Shown here one piece after another: positions 26,679-35,368 of a stretch of DNA of 64,000 nucleotides (its first letter is position 1; each line of letters starts with the position of its first letter). Made by a program: the position numbers and the translations under genes. The stretch is from Sphingobacterium thalpophilum. GTDB taxonomy: Bacteria > Bacteroidota > Bacteroidia > Sphingobacteriales > Sphingobacteriaceae. The DNA lies in NCBI RefSeq assembly GCF_901482695.1, contig NZ_LR590484.1, positions 2,046,001-2,110,000 of the forward strand, given 5' to 3'. Below the pieces are notes generated by a model. It did not search any database and was not told the origin of the DNA. It saw nothing but the letters and a program-made list of their open reading frames with translations.

Positions 26679-27716
26679 TTAATAAATCGGAGTAAAGCTC
26701 CAGTTGTCATCAAAACGGGTAGAACCATTTAGACCGGTGGTCACATAACCTGTTCCTCCAATGGCATAACCCACTGCATCGTATCTGGCAGTCCCGCCGA
26801 AATTGGTATTGTCTGTAGTCCAATAGTCACCACTAACGTTATATTTCGCAACGCTGTTGATCGCTATACTGCCTTTCAGGCCGCCGACAAGGAAACCGTT
26901 GCCATTGATGGTGAAAGCTGTTGCATTTGAGCGTGTTAAGTCGTAATTATATGTTCCGTCGTTTCTAGATATATCTGCCAATTGCGTCCATTTGCTTCCG
27001 TCAAATTTGTAGAAGTCTTTTGGATTACTGCTATTGGAAACGCCACCACCAATATAAGCAATATTGTTGATCATAAACACAAACGCTCCTTTGCGTTTCG
27101 CTGTGAATGGTGCGTCGTTGATGGCTTCCCATTTATTTGCAGTCGGGTCGTATTTGAAAAATTGGTTGGTAAACGTAACAGCATTATTAATGGCTGTTTC
27201 GCCTGTTCCTACATACGCTTTACCGTCAATACTGAAAGCAACTGCACTTGCCAACGGAATTGGCAAATCGGCAATTCTGGTCCATTGTTTACCTCTTTCT
27301 GCTGCAGGATCGAATTTATAGAAGTCTTGAAGGTAATTTGAACCATCGTTACCGCCGCCTACATAGCCAAAGTCGCCGATAGTAAATGCAATAGCATTAC
27401 GACGGCCACTGCGTTCAGCATCATCCGCCAGTGGATCTTTTTCGCTCCAGCTGTTGGAAGCAGGGTCATACGCATAAGTGGTCTTTAAATGGATAGGTCT
27501 GCTACCTGCATTATTGGATTGACCGGTGGTTACGTAAGCTATGTTTTTGATCACAAAACTTGCTGCCGCAGAAGTTTGTGGACCTTTATAAGCTGCTTTT
27601 TGAAACCACTCTGTCGATTTCTCATCTTCAGTATCATCACTTTTCTTACAAGAAGAGAATGTTGTAACTGTAACTACAAAAGCAGACAATACGAGTAGCC
27701 AATTTTTCTTGTTCAT
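26679..27716 (-). CDS. Kelch-repeat beta-propeller lipoprotein
   Basis: Exported lipoprotein (signal ending FSSCKKSDD) followed by about six Kelch-type repeats. The repeats are spaced roughly 50 residues apart and carry recurring AFTI..GYVGGG / AYVGTG / AYIGGG motifs and W residues (NSWSEKDPL, NKWEAINDAP, SKWTQLADI). No enzymatic motif; probably a surface or periplasmic binding propeller. ATG at 27716 lies 3 bases after the DUF4270 stop, so it is the second gene of a two-gene operon. 345 residues. Confidence 0.85.
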   Translation of the reverse strand: MNKKNWLLVLSAFVVTVTTFSSCKKSDDTEDEKSTEWFQKAAYKGPQTSAAASFVIKNIAYVTTGQSNNAGSRPIHLKTTYAYDPASNSWSEKDPLADDAERSGRRNAIAFTIGDFGYVGGGNDGSNYLQDFYKFDPAAERGKQWTRIADLPIPLASAVAFSIDGKAYVGTGETAINNAVTFTNQFFKYDPTANKWEAINDAPFTAKRKGAFVFMINNIAYIGGGVSNSSNPKDFYKFDGSKWTQLADISRNDGTYNYDLTRSNATAFTINGNGFLVGGLKGSIAINSVAKYNVSGDYWTTDNTNFGGTARYDAVGYAIGGTGYVTTGLNGSTRFDDNWSFTPIY

Positions 27717-27719
27717 AAA

Positions 27720-29120
27720 TTATTGAAATTTAGTATATAGGATGTTTAATTTAATTCTTGGATCATTGCCATCTTTTGCCAATATCAACCTATTTCCTGT
27801 ATTAAACAACGCCGCAGGTATGATGCTATTAGCCGAAGTCTGCGAGGCTGTAGGCGGTAAAGATAGATATAATGAAGTATTTTTATATGCTGTTGTCTTA
27901 ATTTTATTTAAATAATCAATCAGATTGAATGTATATTTTCCATTATCTGATCCGCCTGTCGATGATAGCCTAGCCACTTGAAGTACGCTAGGATAGTCCA
28001 GAGATAATAGTCCACTGACCGGAGTGCCCTCGCTGTTCGCAATCAGCAGCGTCAGGAATTCTGGTTGTTCAAATGTTGTCTCATTGCTGTTTTCTGCTTC
28101 GATCGACAGCTCAACCTTATTAATTGCAATGGAAGGATCATTCACCAATTGTAATAACGTCGGGAATTCTATTTTCGCTACAACTCCCGTGGAGCCTTCC
28201 AAAAAGGTATATCCTGCTGTCTGTTCTACCGAAATCTCCGGATTAGATACATTCATCGACGCAAATTTCGTATTAGAACGATCTGCTTCTATACTATTGT
28301 ACTGGTAAGCTTTGTTGTCAATCGTAAACTGCTGTTTGCCGGCAGCTTTGACTCCTTCATTGTTTTCAAAGGAGTAATGGACCTGCAGGTATACAGTGTC
28401 TTTGAAACCGATCAACGTTGTATTGTTTTTATCCGGTACAAGCGCCAACCCTTTGAAGTATTCCTGAAAATCTGTATTATTCTGGATTCGGTTATCGCCG
28501 TTTTTGATCAAGCGAAAGAGTTCGGTGCTGATGGTATTGTTAAATCTAAAAAACAAGGAGTCTATTGACTTCACTCTTGGATTGAAGGAGAGTGCTGCCA
28601 ATGGAGTAGTTTCATATGCAAATTTCTTCTGTGAGAAGATACTGGCCGTGCTGACATAAAATGGGCGTTCACTTGCGGGCTGTGTGGAATTGATCGGGGT
28701 CAATGTGATGTCTTCCGTAACACGGTGGACCGCTATCTTTTGCATTTTTGTGGTATCTCCATAATAATATTTATTGGGAGCAAGTACCAATGTAATCGAA
28801 TCCAATATGGCATCATCGGGAATGCTTTCTCCGTTGACTGTGCCTATACCTAGTCGAAAATAAGACGTTGAACTTACACTTCCGGTAACGGGATTACGAT
28901 TTTTACCTACCAATATTGTCCCCGTTGCTGAAGTTGGAATATCGTCAAGCTGAAAAGTAGAAACTTTGACGGAAACCGTATCAATGGGAACCACCCCAAT
29001 TGATTCGCCCCGTGAATTATCTAAAGAGAGTGAAATATCCTTATTACAACCAACAAATGCTGCTAGCGTAAGAAGTGGGAGTAAAAATTGTATACTACGT
29101 CTCTTAAAGTGTTTGATCAT
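27720..29120 (-). CDS. DUF4270 family lipoprotein
   Basis: Large secreted lipoprotein of the Bacteroidota DUF4270 family; function unknown. The signal peptide ends in AAFVGCNKD (lipobox). It is followed by a Ser/Thr-rich beta-type region with the typical opening VSVKVSTFQLDDIPTSATGT and GTVNGESIPDDAILDSITL. ATG 29120 (MIKHFKRRS) is chosen because the alternative TTG at 29141 lies inside the -7 box TACTTTTG (29146-29139). First gene of an operon with the Kelch protein. Confidence 0.87.
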   Translation of the reverse strand: MIKHFKRRSIQFLLPLLTLAAFVGCNKDISLSLDNSRGESIGVVPIDTVSVKVSTFQLDDIPTSATGTILVGKNRNPVTGSVSSTSYFRLGIGTVNGESIPDDAILDSITLVLAPNKYYYGDTTKMQKIAVHRVTEDITLTPINSTQPASERPFYVSTASIFSQKKFAYETTPLAALSFNPRVKSIDSLFFRFNNTISTELFRLIKNGDNRIQNNTDFQEYFKGLALVPDKNNTTLIGFKDTVYLQVHYSFENNEGVKAAGKQQFTIDNKAYQYNSIEADRSNTKFASMNVSNPEISVEQTAGYTFLEGSTGVVAKIEFPTLLQLVNDPSIAINKVELSIEAENSNETTFEQPEFLTLLIANSEGTPVSGLLSLDYPSVLQVARLSSTGGSDNGKYTFNLIDYLNKIKTTAYKNTSLYLSLPPTASQTSANSIIPAALFNTGNRLILAKDGNDPRIKLNILYTKFQ

Positions 29121-29138
29121 ATTAATTTTTGAATAGTG

Positions 29139-29146
29139 CAAAAGTA
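29139..29146 (-). promoter_or_regulatory. -7 box of the DUF4270-Kelch operon
   Basis: TACTTTTG on the minus strand (TAnnTTTG), 18 bases before ATG 29120. A CTG lies 19 bases further upstream at the -33 position. The box rules out the upstream TTG as start codon. Confidence 0.5.
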
Positions 29147-29223
29147 ATCAATGCTTACTGTTAATCAGTGTTATATTTTGTTAAATATGGTTAATTACCA
29201 CAGCGATTGCAAATCTAGTAATT

Positions 29224-29231
29224 TAAATTTG
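29224..29231 (+). promoter_or_regulatory. -7 box of the histidine kinase gene
   Basis: TAAATTTG ends 8 bases before the ATG, predicting an almost leaderless transcript. Confidence 0.45.
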
Positions 29232-29239
29232 TTTTCGTT

Positions 29240-30670
29240 ATGGGTAGAAGATTTAAATTGCTGATCACTTTGATCGTTCTGATAGGTGCGGGAATCAGTG
29301 TTGTGCTGGGAATCTGGCTATATGGGAGCTATACCAACCGCCGTGATCTCTTCTTATCGACTGCCGAACGCTCGCTCTTTAATGTGGTACAGGAAGTGTA
29401 TCAGGCCGAAAACGGCGATCAGCAATTGGACGGCCCCGTTGCGGACCGTGACCGGCTGCTGGACGACATCAGACGAGAACTGGCGCCGCTGCTTGCAGAG
29501 CAGGAGCTGGATCAAGCGCTGCAGCGGGTGCGTGAGCAGCAGCCATGGGGTCATATCCATACGCAGCGGGGCGCGGACAGAAAAGTAAAGATCTATTCTA
29601 AGGATCGTGATAATCCGACGATCATACCCCCTTTTTTGTTTCGCGACTTTGACATGAATAAGACCATTTTGAACCTGATCGACAAAAAGTTCCGCGAATC
29701 GTTAGGCAATAAAGGCATCGACGTGCCATACCAACTGGATGTGGTGAGTATCCCGCGTGACCAGGTCAAGGATGTGCGACGGAAATACCGCGAGCAAAAT
29801 CTTGCATGGACAAGGCCCATGATGGTCAATCCGGCGAAGGGTGAATTTCTAGTGGTCAAGTTTCAGGAAGACTGGAAATATCTCCTGTATAGCCTCAGCT
29901 GGCAGCTGTTGATTTCACTGCTTCTGATCGGTCTGTTGCTGGGTACTTTTTTCTATCTGATGAAGACTATCTTTCAGCAAAATAAAATGGCGGAACTGCG
30001 TAAAAACTTTGTCGATAACATGACGCATGAGCTCAAAACCCCAGTATCTACCGTGATGGCTGCTGTTGAGGCGATTCAGCTTTATGGGGTGCAAGATGAT
30101 AAAGAGAAGATGAAGCGCTATCTGGATATTTCGAAAAAAGAACTAGAACATCTTTCGACCATGATCGAAAAAGTGCTACAGATGGATATTGACGCTTCCA
30201 GGGGAATTGTATTACAGCGCGTGGATTTTAACCTCGTGGCGACGGTCCAAAGCGCCATAGAAGTTGCACAGCTCAACAAAACGAAGGTTGTCACTATAGA
30301 GCTTATTGCAGAGAGTATGGAGATCATCGTCAATGGCGATGAATCGCACCTCCGAAATGTGATCAATAATTTACTGGAAAACGCCATAAAATACGCAGGT
30401 CAGCAAGTGACGATAAAAGTTGAACTAAAAACTCTGAAAGAAAATGTGCAAATTCGTATTACAGATAACGGTAAAGGGATTGCTCCCGAATACCAGCAGC
30501 AGATTTTTGACATGTTCTTCAGGGTACCCTCCGGCAACCTGCACGATGTCAAAGGTTTTGGGCTCGGGCTAGCCTATGTCAAACAGGTGGTCAAGCGACA
30601 TGATGGCAAAATCACTGTGGAAAGCGAACTGGGCAGAGGCAGTACGTTTGCTGTACGCTTGCCTTATTAG
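29240..30670 (+). CDS. Sensor histidine kinase
   Basis: Inner-membrane two-component sensor of 476 residues. First membrane helix about 7-29, a roughly 180-residue extracytoplasmic sensor region without a recognised fold, second membrane helix about 218-242. Then HisKA with the phospho-acceptor His in DNMTHELKTPVSTV, and HATPase_c with N box NVINNLLENAIKYA, G1 DNGKGIAPE and G2 GFGLGLAYV. Signal unknown. The response regulator starts 46 bases downstream, so the two form a cognate pair. Confidence 0.93.
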   Translation: MGRRFKLLITLIVLIGAGISVVLGIWLYGSYTNRRDLFLSTAERSLFNVVQEVYQAENGDQQLDGPVADRDRLLDDIRRELAPLLAEQELDQALQRVREQQPWGHIHTQRGADRKVKIYSKDRDNPTIIPPFLFRDFDMNKTILNLIDKKFRESLGNKGIDVPYQLDVVSIPRDQVKDVRRKYREQNLAWTRPMMVNPAKGEFLVVKFQEDWKYLLYSLSWQLLISLLLIGLLLGTFFYLMKTIFQQNKMAELRKNFVDNMTHELKTPVSTVMAAVEAIQLYGVQDDKEKMKRYLDISKKELEHLSTMIEKVLQMDIDASRGIVLQRVDFNLVATVQSAIEVAQLNKTKVVTIELIAESMEIIVNGDESHLRNVINNLLENAIKYAGQQVTIKVELKTLKENVQIRITDNGKGIAPEYQQQIFDMFFRVPSGNLHDVKGFGLGLAYVKQVVKRHDGKITVESELGRGSTFAVRLPY

Positions 30671-30716
30671 CGCCTCGGAGAATACATTGAAATAATTTGA
30701 ATTGACTCAAGGTAGT

Positions 30717-31391
30717 ATGATTGATATTTTATACGTTGAAGACGAGCCCAGTCTGGCCATGATTGTTGCCGACAGTCTGGAAGCGAATGGTTTCAGGGTC
30801 GAGCACTGCAATAACGGGTATGAGGCTTTAGCTGCCTTTAGCCGAGCCAAACCGGATATTATGGTGGTAGATGTCATGATGCCGCTGATGGACGGGTTTA
30901 CCTTGGCGTCAAAAATACGGGAGATGGATACCTTGATTCCCATTATTTTTCTGACAGCCAAGGTACAGACAGAAGATGTGGTGAGGGGCTTTCGTCTCGG
31001 TGGTGACGACTATGTCAAAAAACCTTTTAAGATAGAAGAACTAGTGGTGCGGATCGAGTCCCTGCTCAAAAATAGTCCCAAGATGTTGTTTGGACAGAAA
31101 CTGATGATAGGCGATTATACGTTGGATAGTCTGAAACATCAGTTGATTTACCGGGGTGAGGTGCTAAAACTGTCTTTCCGCGAAAGCGAACTTTTGCGGA
31201 AACTCTATGAGCAGAAAGACAAGGTGATCCCCAGAGAGGATATCATGCGGGCCTATTGGAGTCACGATAAGTACTTTACCGGGCGCAGTTTGGATGTATT
31301 CATTAGCCGTATCCGAAAGTACCTAAGCCAGGACAGCCGCATCAAAATTACAAACGTCAGGGGAGTAGGATATATGCTTACCGTGGACTGA
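30717..31391 (+). CDS. OmpR-family response regulator
   Basis: Receiver domain (residues 1-115) with the acidic pocket VEDEP and phospho-acceptor Asp in VVDVMMPLMDG, Thr in FLTAK and Lys in DDYVKKPF. The C-terminal winged-helix DNA-binding domain has LSFRESELLRKL and GRSLDVFISRIRKYL. 224 residues from ATG 30717; the TTG at 30702 is less likely. Partner of the kinase upstream. Its last 14 bases overlap the 3' end of the convergent outer-membrane protein gene. Confidence 0.93.
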   Translation: MIDILYVEDEPSLAMIVADSLEANGFRVEHCNNGYEALAAFSRAKPDIMVVDVMMPLMDGFTLASKIREMDTLIPIIFLTAKVQTEDVVRGFRLGGDDYVKKPFKIEELVVRIESLLKNSPKMLFGQKLMIGDYTLDSLKHQLIYRGEVLKLSFRESELLRKLYEQKDKVIPREDIMRAYWSHDKYFTGRSLDVFISRIRKYLSQDSRIKITNVRGVGYMLTVD

Positions 31392-34137
31392 GACGTCTCC
31401 CGCTTTTTCCACCGCTTTTTGCACCACCCATACCGCGGATATGGTAGGTGAAACTCAGTATTGCATAACGGGTAATTGCATTGGATTGTGATGCGCGTAC
31501 CCATAGATCGTTGACCTGCTGATTGATATTTTTGTTGTCGTTAAAAATATCGAACACCGTGAGATTCACCTCCGCATTCCGTCGTCTGAACAACTTTTTA
31601 CCCAAAGAAACGTTCCACAGTAAGCTGGTCGTGCTCGGCGAATTCAGCATACTGCCATTGTAGAGATAGTTGAATGTCGAATTTAATGTCCAGGTTTCAA
31701 GCAGAGTCAGCGCAACAGAATTACTAATGGTGTGCTTGTAGACCGCATAATTCGACTGTGCCGTGGCAGAATTTTTCGAAAAAGATAAGTTGCCATTGTA
31801 ATCCAGACCAATAATGACATCCTTGCTGAATGCGCTGTTGATACCTATACGCTGATTGATACCATAGGTCTTTGCATCGACCTCTGCAAAATTTAGCAAG
31901 GTGTAGTTCTGGTTGAAATACATGTTGTTGTTGAGGTTCAGGTTGAGTTTGAGCGGTTCAATCCGGTAGCCGAGACTATTGTGCCATCTGAGGTTGTACA
32001 CGCCGTCAACGTTTTCGGGCCTCGTATATTGGCCTCCCGGACCCAGTACAACATCATCCGTAATGGTATAGGCCGTATCTGTGGTAAAAATAGTATTGGC
32101 AATCTTATTCTGGATAAAATCTGCTGTAAAATCCGAGGTGAAACTTCTCCCTGAAGCCTTGTTGACGGATCTGAACTGCAGGACTAGGTTATGGTCATAC
32201 TCCTGCTTTAAATCTGGATTTCCCGAACTGATCCGCAAAGGGTTCTGATTGTCGATAAAGTCCTGAAGCTGCTCAATCCCCGGTGTATTCGTTTTGGTAT
32301 GGTACCGGAATTCGATACGCGTTTCTTTGTTGAAATTATACTGAAAATTTAAATTCGGAAGCAGACTGTTAAAATGGCTTTTCGTTTTCAGTGCATTGGG
32401 AAACAGCTTGTCGTTAACCCGTGCCGCAGTCTGATAGTCCAGCCCGACCTGGAAACGTATGCTGTCTTTTTTATTAAAAAGATAAGATGTACCTGCGCTG
32501 TGATAGATGAAATCATTGCGGAACTCATTGGATAGTCTGTTTTTCAGTTCGCCCAATTGCCCGGTCTCGGCCAGAAATTCATAAGTTTTGCGGTCCGAAT
32601 AACGGCTGGTATTCCTAAACGTATAATTCACCTGGAGGCGGGAATATTTATCCAGCATTTCGGTATACGCGACTTTCGAACGGAAACCGTTGTTGTCAGC
32701 GTGGCTGTAACTCCGGTTGTCCACAGTATCAATCCGGCTGGAGTCCCCGTTTCGGTAATACGTGTTTAAGGCATAATTTGCCGCCTCGGCCTTGTTCGTG
32801 CTGAGCGAGCCATTGATGTTAAAGCTGACCGTGCGGCCCGGCTTATTCAATCGGCGCATATACGTGAGGTCACCGCCCCAGCTGAAGTTTTCGCCAAAGC
32901 TTGCGCTATTTCTGTCGGAGCGATTGAGCATTTCGGTTAAGTTCAATAAGGTGCTGCTGTGAGAACTACCATTTCTATTGTTGCTCTGATAGGAAAAGCT
33001 GGGCTGTATATCCAATTTTTGAATAGAGTCTATTTTCCAGTTGGCGCGTATAGAGAGTGCGTGATTATTGCTATATGTGTTTCCGGCCTGCTGCTGATTG
33101 CTGATCTGGTTTGCCCTATTGCCGGCAGTATATTCTGTTTTATTCTCGCTGACCGTATTATTGTCTGAATAATTGTAGGTATAATTGGCGTTGAAATCCA
33201 TGCGATCCCGTAAAAATCGGTCAAGATAATTGAACCCAGCATTGAAGCGCGTGGTGATGCCCTGCCCCGTACGGCCCCGTGTATTGCCCCGCGGCGCAAA
33301 ACCGTTGGGCTGATTGACATTGTTGCTGTTGATGTCGATTGAATACTGGCGCTTCGGATTCATTTTTGTCACCTGGGTATTTACTGCGTATTTATGATCG
33401 GGGCCGGCACCACCGGAGATTTTCCCAAAATATGATTTCCGTTTTTCGGGCTTGGTGACAATATTGATGACCTTCATCCTTTTGCCGTCATCAAAGCCGC
33501 TGAATTTGGCCTGTTCTGTCTTATCGTCAATCAGCTGTACTTTAGCGATGACGTCTGCGGGCAAATTTTTAAGGGCAACTTTTGGGTCTGTGCTGAAGAA
33601 TTCACGTCCATCAATGATGATCTTGTTTACCGCCTCGCCCTGTGCCTTCACATTTCCATCTTCGTCGATTTCTACGCCCGGAATCTGCTTAATCAGTTCG
33701 TCGGCATCCGCAAAATCCTGTGTTACATATTTTTTGGCATCAAATTCAAGTGTGTCACCACGTACCTGAACACTACTGGGCGAAATGCTGATTTCGTCCA
33801 ATATGATTTCCGAGTTATTGAGCTTGAACGTTAGGTCAACAGTCTTGTCCAGTAACCGGACTTTCCGGATATCGGCCGCATAGCCCATCGGCTGCACCGA
33901 AACCAGATACTCACCGCTGGGAAGCGGCCGGCTGACAAATTTGCCCAATATATCCGTTGGTATCTGAGTCCGGCTTGAATCTTTTAGTGCGATAATCGTC
34001 ACGCTGGCGCCAGATATCGGTTTCGAATTGCTGTTGTCCACAAGCTTTCCGGAAATATATTGCTGGCCAAAGGCTTGCGCCCCCCACAGCACAAAACTGA
34101 ATGATAGTACAAGAAAGGCCCAGGGATTGATTTTCAT
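31378..34137 (-). CDS. Outer membrane beta-barrel protein with carboxypeptidase-regulatory-like domain
   Basis: TonB-receptor-like outer membrane protein of 919 residues. Signal peptide (residues 1-24, ending AQAFGQQ). A CarboxypepD_reg-like beta-sandwich lies at about 25-105 (ISGKLVDNSNSKPISGASVTI). A plug-like segment carries the A-D-E-L-I-K-Q-I-P-G-V box (ADELIKQIPGVEIDEDGNVK). A long barrel region is rich in Asn and Tyr, with many NxxxxYN strands. The barrel resembles the outer-membrane beta-barrel (OMP_b-brl) family rather than SusC. Substrate unknown. It is transcribed toward the two-component pair, a candidate but unproven regulator. Confidence 0.85.
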   Translation of the reverse strand: MKINPWAFLVLSFSFVLWGAQAFGQQYISGKLVDNSNSKPISGASVTIIALKDSSRTQIPTDILGKFVSRPLPSGEYLVSVQPMGYAADIRKVRLLDKTVDLTFKLNNSEIILDEISISPSSVQVRGDTLEFDAKKYVTQDFADADELIKQIPGVEIDEDGNVKAQGEAVNKIIIDGREFFSTDPKVALKNLPADVIAKVQLIDDKTEQAKFSGFDDGKRMKVINIVTKPEKRKSYFGKISGGAGPDHKYAVNTQVTKMNPKRQYSIDINSNNVNQPNGFAPRGNTRGRTGQGITTRFNAGFNYLDRFLRDRMDFNANYTYNYSDNNTVSENKTEYTAGNRANQISNQQQAGNTYSNNHALSIRANWKIDSIQKLDIQPSFSYQSNNRNGSSHSSTLLNLTEMLNRSDRNSASFGENFSWGGDLTYMRRLNKPGRTVSFNINGSLSTNKAEAANYALNTYYRNGDSSRIDTVDNRSYSHADNNGFRSKVAYTEMLDKYSRLQVNYTFRNTSRYSDRKTYEFLAETGQLGELKNRLSNEFRNDFIYHSAGTSYLFNKKDSIRFQVGLDYQTAARVNDKLFPNALKTKSHFNSLLPNLNFQYNFNKETRIEFRYHTKTNTPGIEQLQDFIDNQNPLRISSGNPDLKQEYDHNLVLQFRSVNKASGRSFTSDFTADFIQNKIANTIFTTDTAYTITDDVVLGPGGQYTRPENVDGVYNLRWHNSLGYRIEPLKLNLNLNNNMYFNQNYTLLNFAEVDAKTYGINQRIGINSAFSKDVIIGLDYNGNLSFSKNSATAQSNYAVYKHTISNSVALTLLETWTLNSTFNYLYNGSMLNSPSTTSLLWNVSLGKKLFRRRNAEVNLTVFDIFNDNKNINQQVNDLWVRASQSNAITRYAILSFTYHIRGMGGAKSGGKSGRRLSPR

Positions 34138-34195
34138 TGGTTAGGAATCGCTGCTTAGTTTAATGACCTGATGACAGTTATAATTTTATATTTTT

Positions 34196-34203
34196 CAAAT
34201 TTA
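34196..34203 (-). promoter_or_regulatory. -7 box of the outer membrane protein gene
   Basis: TAAATTTG on the minus strand, 58 bases before the ATG at 34137; a TTG lies 15 bases upstream, shorter than the usual spacing. Confidence 0.4.
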
Positions 34204-34377
34204 GGCGACTATGGAATACAAATTACTATCATTTTAGTTACAATAGCATTTGCCGAACCGGATAGAGACGTCTATGCGCTGAAAACACGTATAGCGATAG
34301 ATCAGAACATAATAATTGAGAAACAATAGCCATCGCTAAGAGCAGATAAGCTCTTGTCATATGCCGCGCGCATTGTA

Positions 34378-34408
34378 TTGCATTTGAAAGGCAATTTATC
34401 TAAGTTTG
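34378..34408 (+). promoter_or_regulatory. Promoter of the TetR-family gene
   Basis: TTG (34378-34380), 20-base spacer, TAAGTTTG (34401-34408); the ATG is 33 bases downstream. Confidence 0.6.
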
Positions 34409-34441
34409 CAGTAGAATTAAAAATCAACTGAACAGTAGCGT

Positions 34442-34984
34442 ATGAAAGATAGTGTTTTGAGTAGAAAAGAGCGGATCATGAAGGAAGCTTTGCTGCTTTT
34501 TTCAGAACAGGGTTATACCAATACGTCTACCAAAACGATTGCACAGAATGCCGGTGTTTCGGAGGCTTTGATTTTCAAACATTTTGGTAATAAGGATGCG
34601 CTTCTGGTCTATCTGATCAAGTCCGGGTATCGCAAAGTGCTGACGCATCACCGTGGGATGATGACTTACCGTGAGCCGAAAGACTTTTTGCGGACCATGA
34701 TCAACCTGCCGAACAAGCTGGTGACGGCCGAACCAATATTCTGGAAACTGCAGGAACGTCTGTCGCACCATCCTTTTTCTAAACAGCAGCACGAACAGTT
34801 TATGAAGCCCGTGCAGCCCATTATTCATCGTGCGTTTAAGGAACTGGGATATGAAAATCCCGAACTTGAAACACAGTTCCTGCTGTTGATCATAGATACG
34901 CTATGGAAGAAAGAAGCAATCGGTGAATTGGAGCATGTGATGGAACTGACGCTGTTTCTGGAAAAAAAGTATAATCTGATTTAG
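34442..34984 (+). CDS. TetR/AcrR family transcriptional regulator
   Basis: 180-residue repressor-type regulator. The N-terminal TetR HTH is clear: ALLLFSEQGYTNTSTKTIA, then QNAGVSEALIFKHFGNKDAL (residues about 17-58). The C-terminal ligand-binding half is helical and not assignable to a ligand class. It has its own promoter and no obvious adjacent efflux operon. The outer-membrane protein gene is divergent across a 304-base gap and could be a target (inference). Confidence 0.9.
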   Translation: MKDSVLSRKERIMKEALLLFSEQGYTNTSTKTIAQNAGVSEALIFKHFGNKDALLVYLIKSGYRKVLTHHRGMMTYREPKDFLRTMINLPNKLVTAEPIFWKLQERLSHHPFSKQQHEQFMKPVQPIIHRAFKELGYENPELETQFLLLIIDTLWKKEAIGELEHVMELTLFLEKKYNLI

Positions 34985-35368
34985 CTTATTTCATTACATT
35001 CTGACTTTTTATAAGCTGCGCCAGCAGAGTACTGGATCACTCTACAGCCCCCCCGTTCATTACCTCGATGATCCATGCCTCTGAACTAAACCTTGCTGCA
35101 TAACTATCCTGTTTTTACAATCCGTAGCACATGGCCCCAGTCATCCCATACGATGCACTTTCAGCTGTTAATCCCTCGATAACGTTTGGCGCCAGATTGC
35201 CCTTTTGTCGTGTCGCTTCGTCAAGAGATCAGTTCATGATTGAGCATCTCATAGGTTTGTCGTGCGTCTTTTTGCGTGTTTATATTAAATTGTTGCAAAA
35301 TCAATTTCATTTTCTCCAAAATTATGACGTTATTAGTACTCAATTTAATTCATTATACAAACTAATTT
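34985..35368. other. 384-base intergenic region without a convincing gene
   Basis: The region between the TetR gene and the GH3 gene is AT-rich towards the GH3 start. I find no TAnnTTTG box at a useful distance and no coding frame with family similarity. A plus-strand open frame starting at 35131 runs into the GH3 gene in another frame and is a shadow. Confidence 0.5.

Noticed and set aside
29121..29141. TTG at 29141 as start of the DUF4270 gene
   Set aside because: The TTG is part of the -7 box TACTTTTG, so it would lie upstream of the transcript start; ATG 29120 gives a proper lipoprotein signal.
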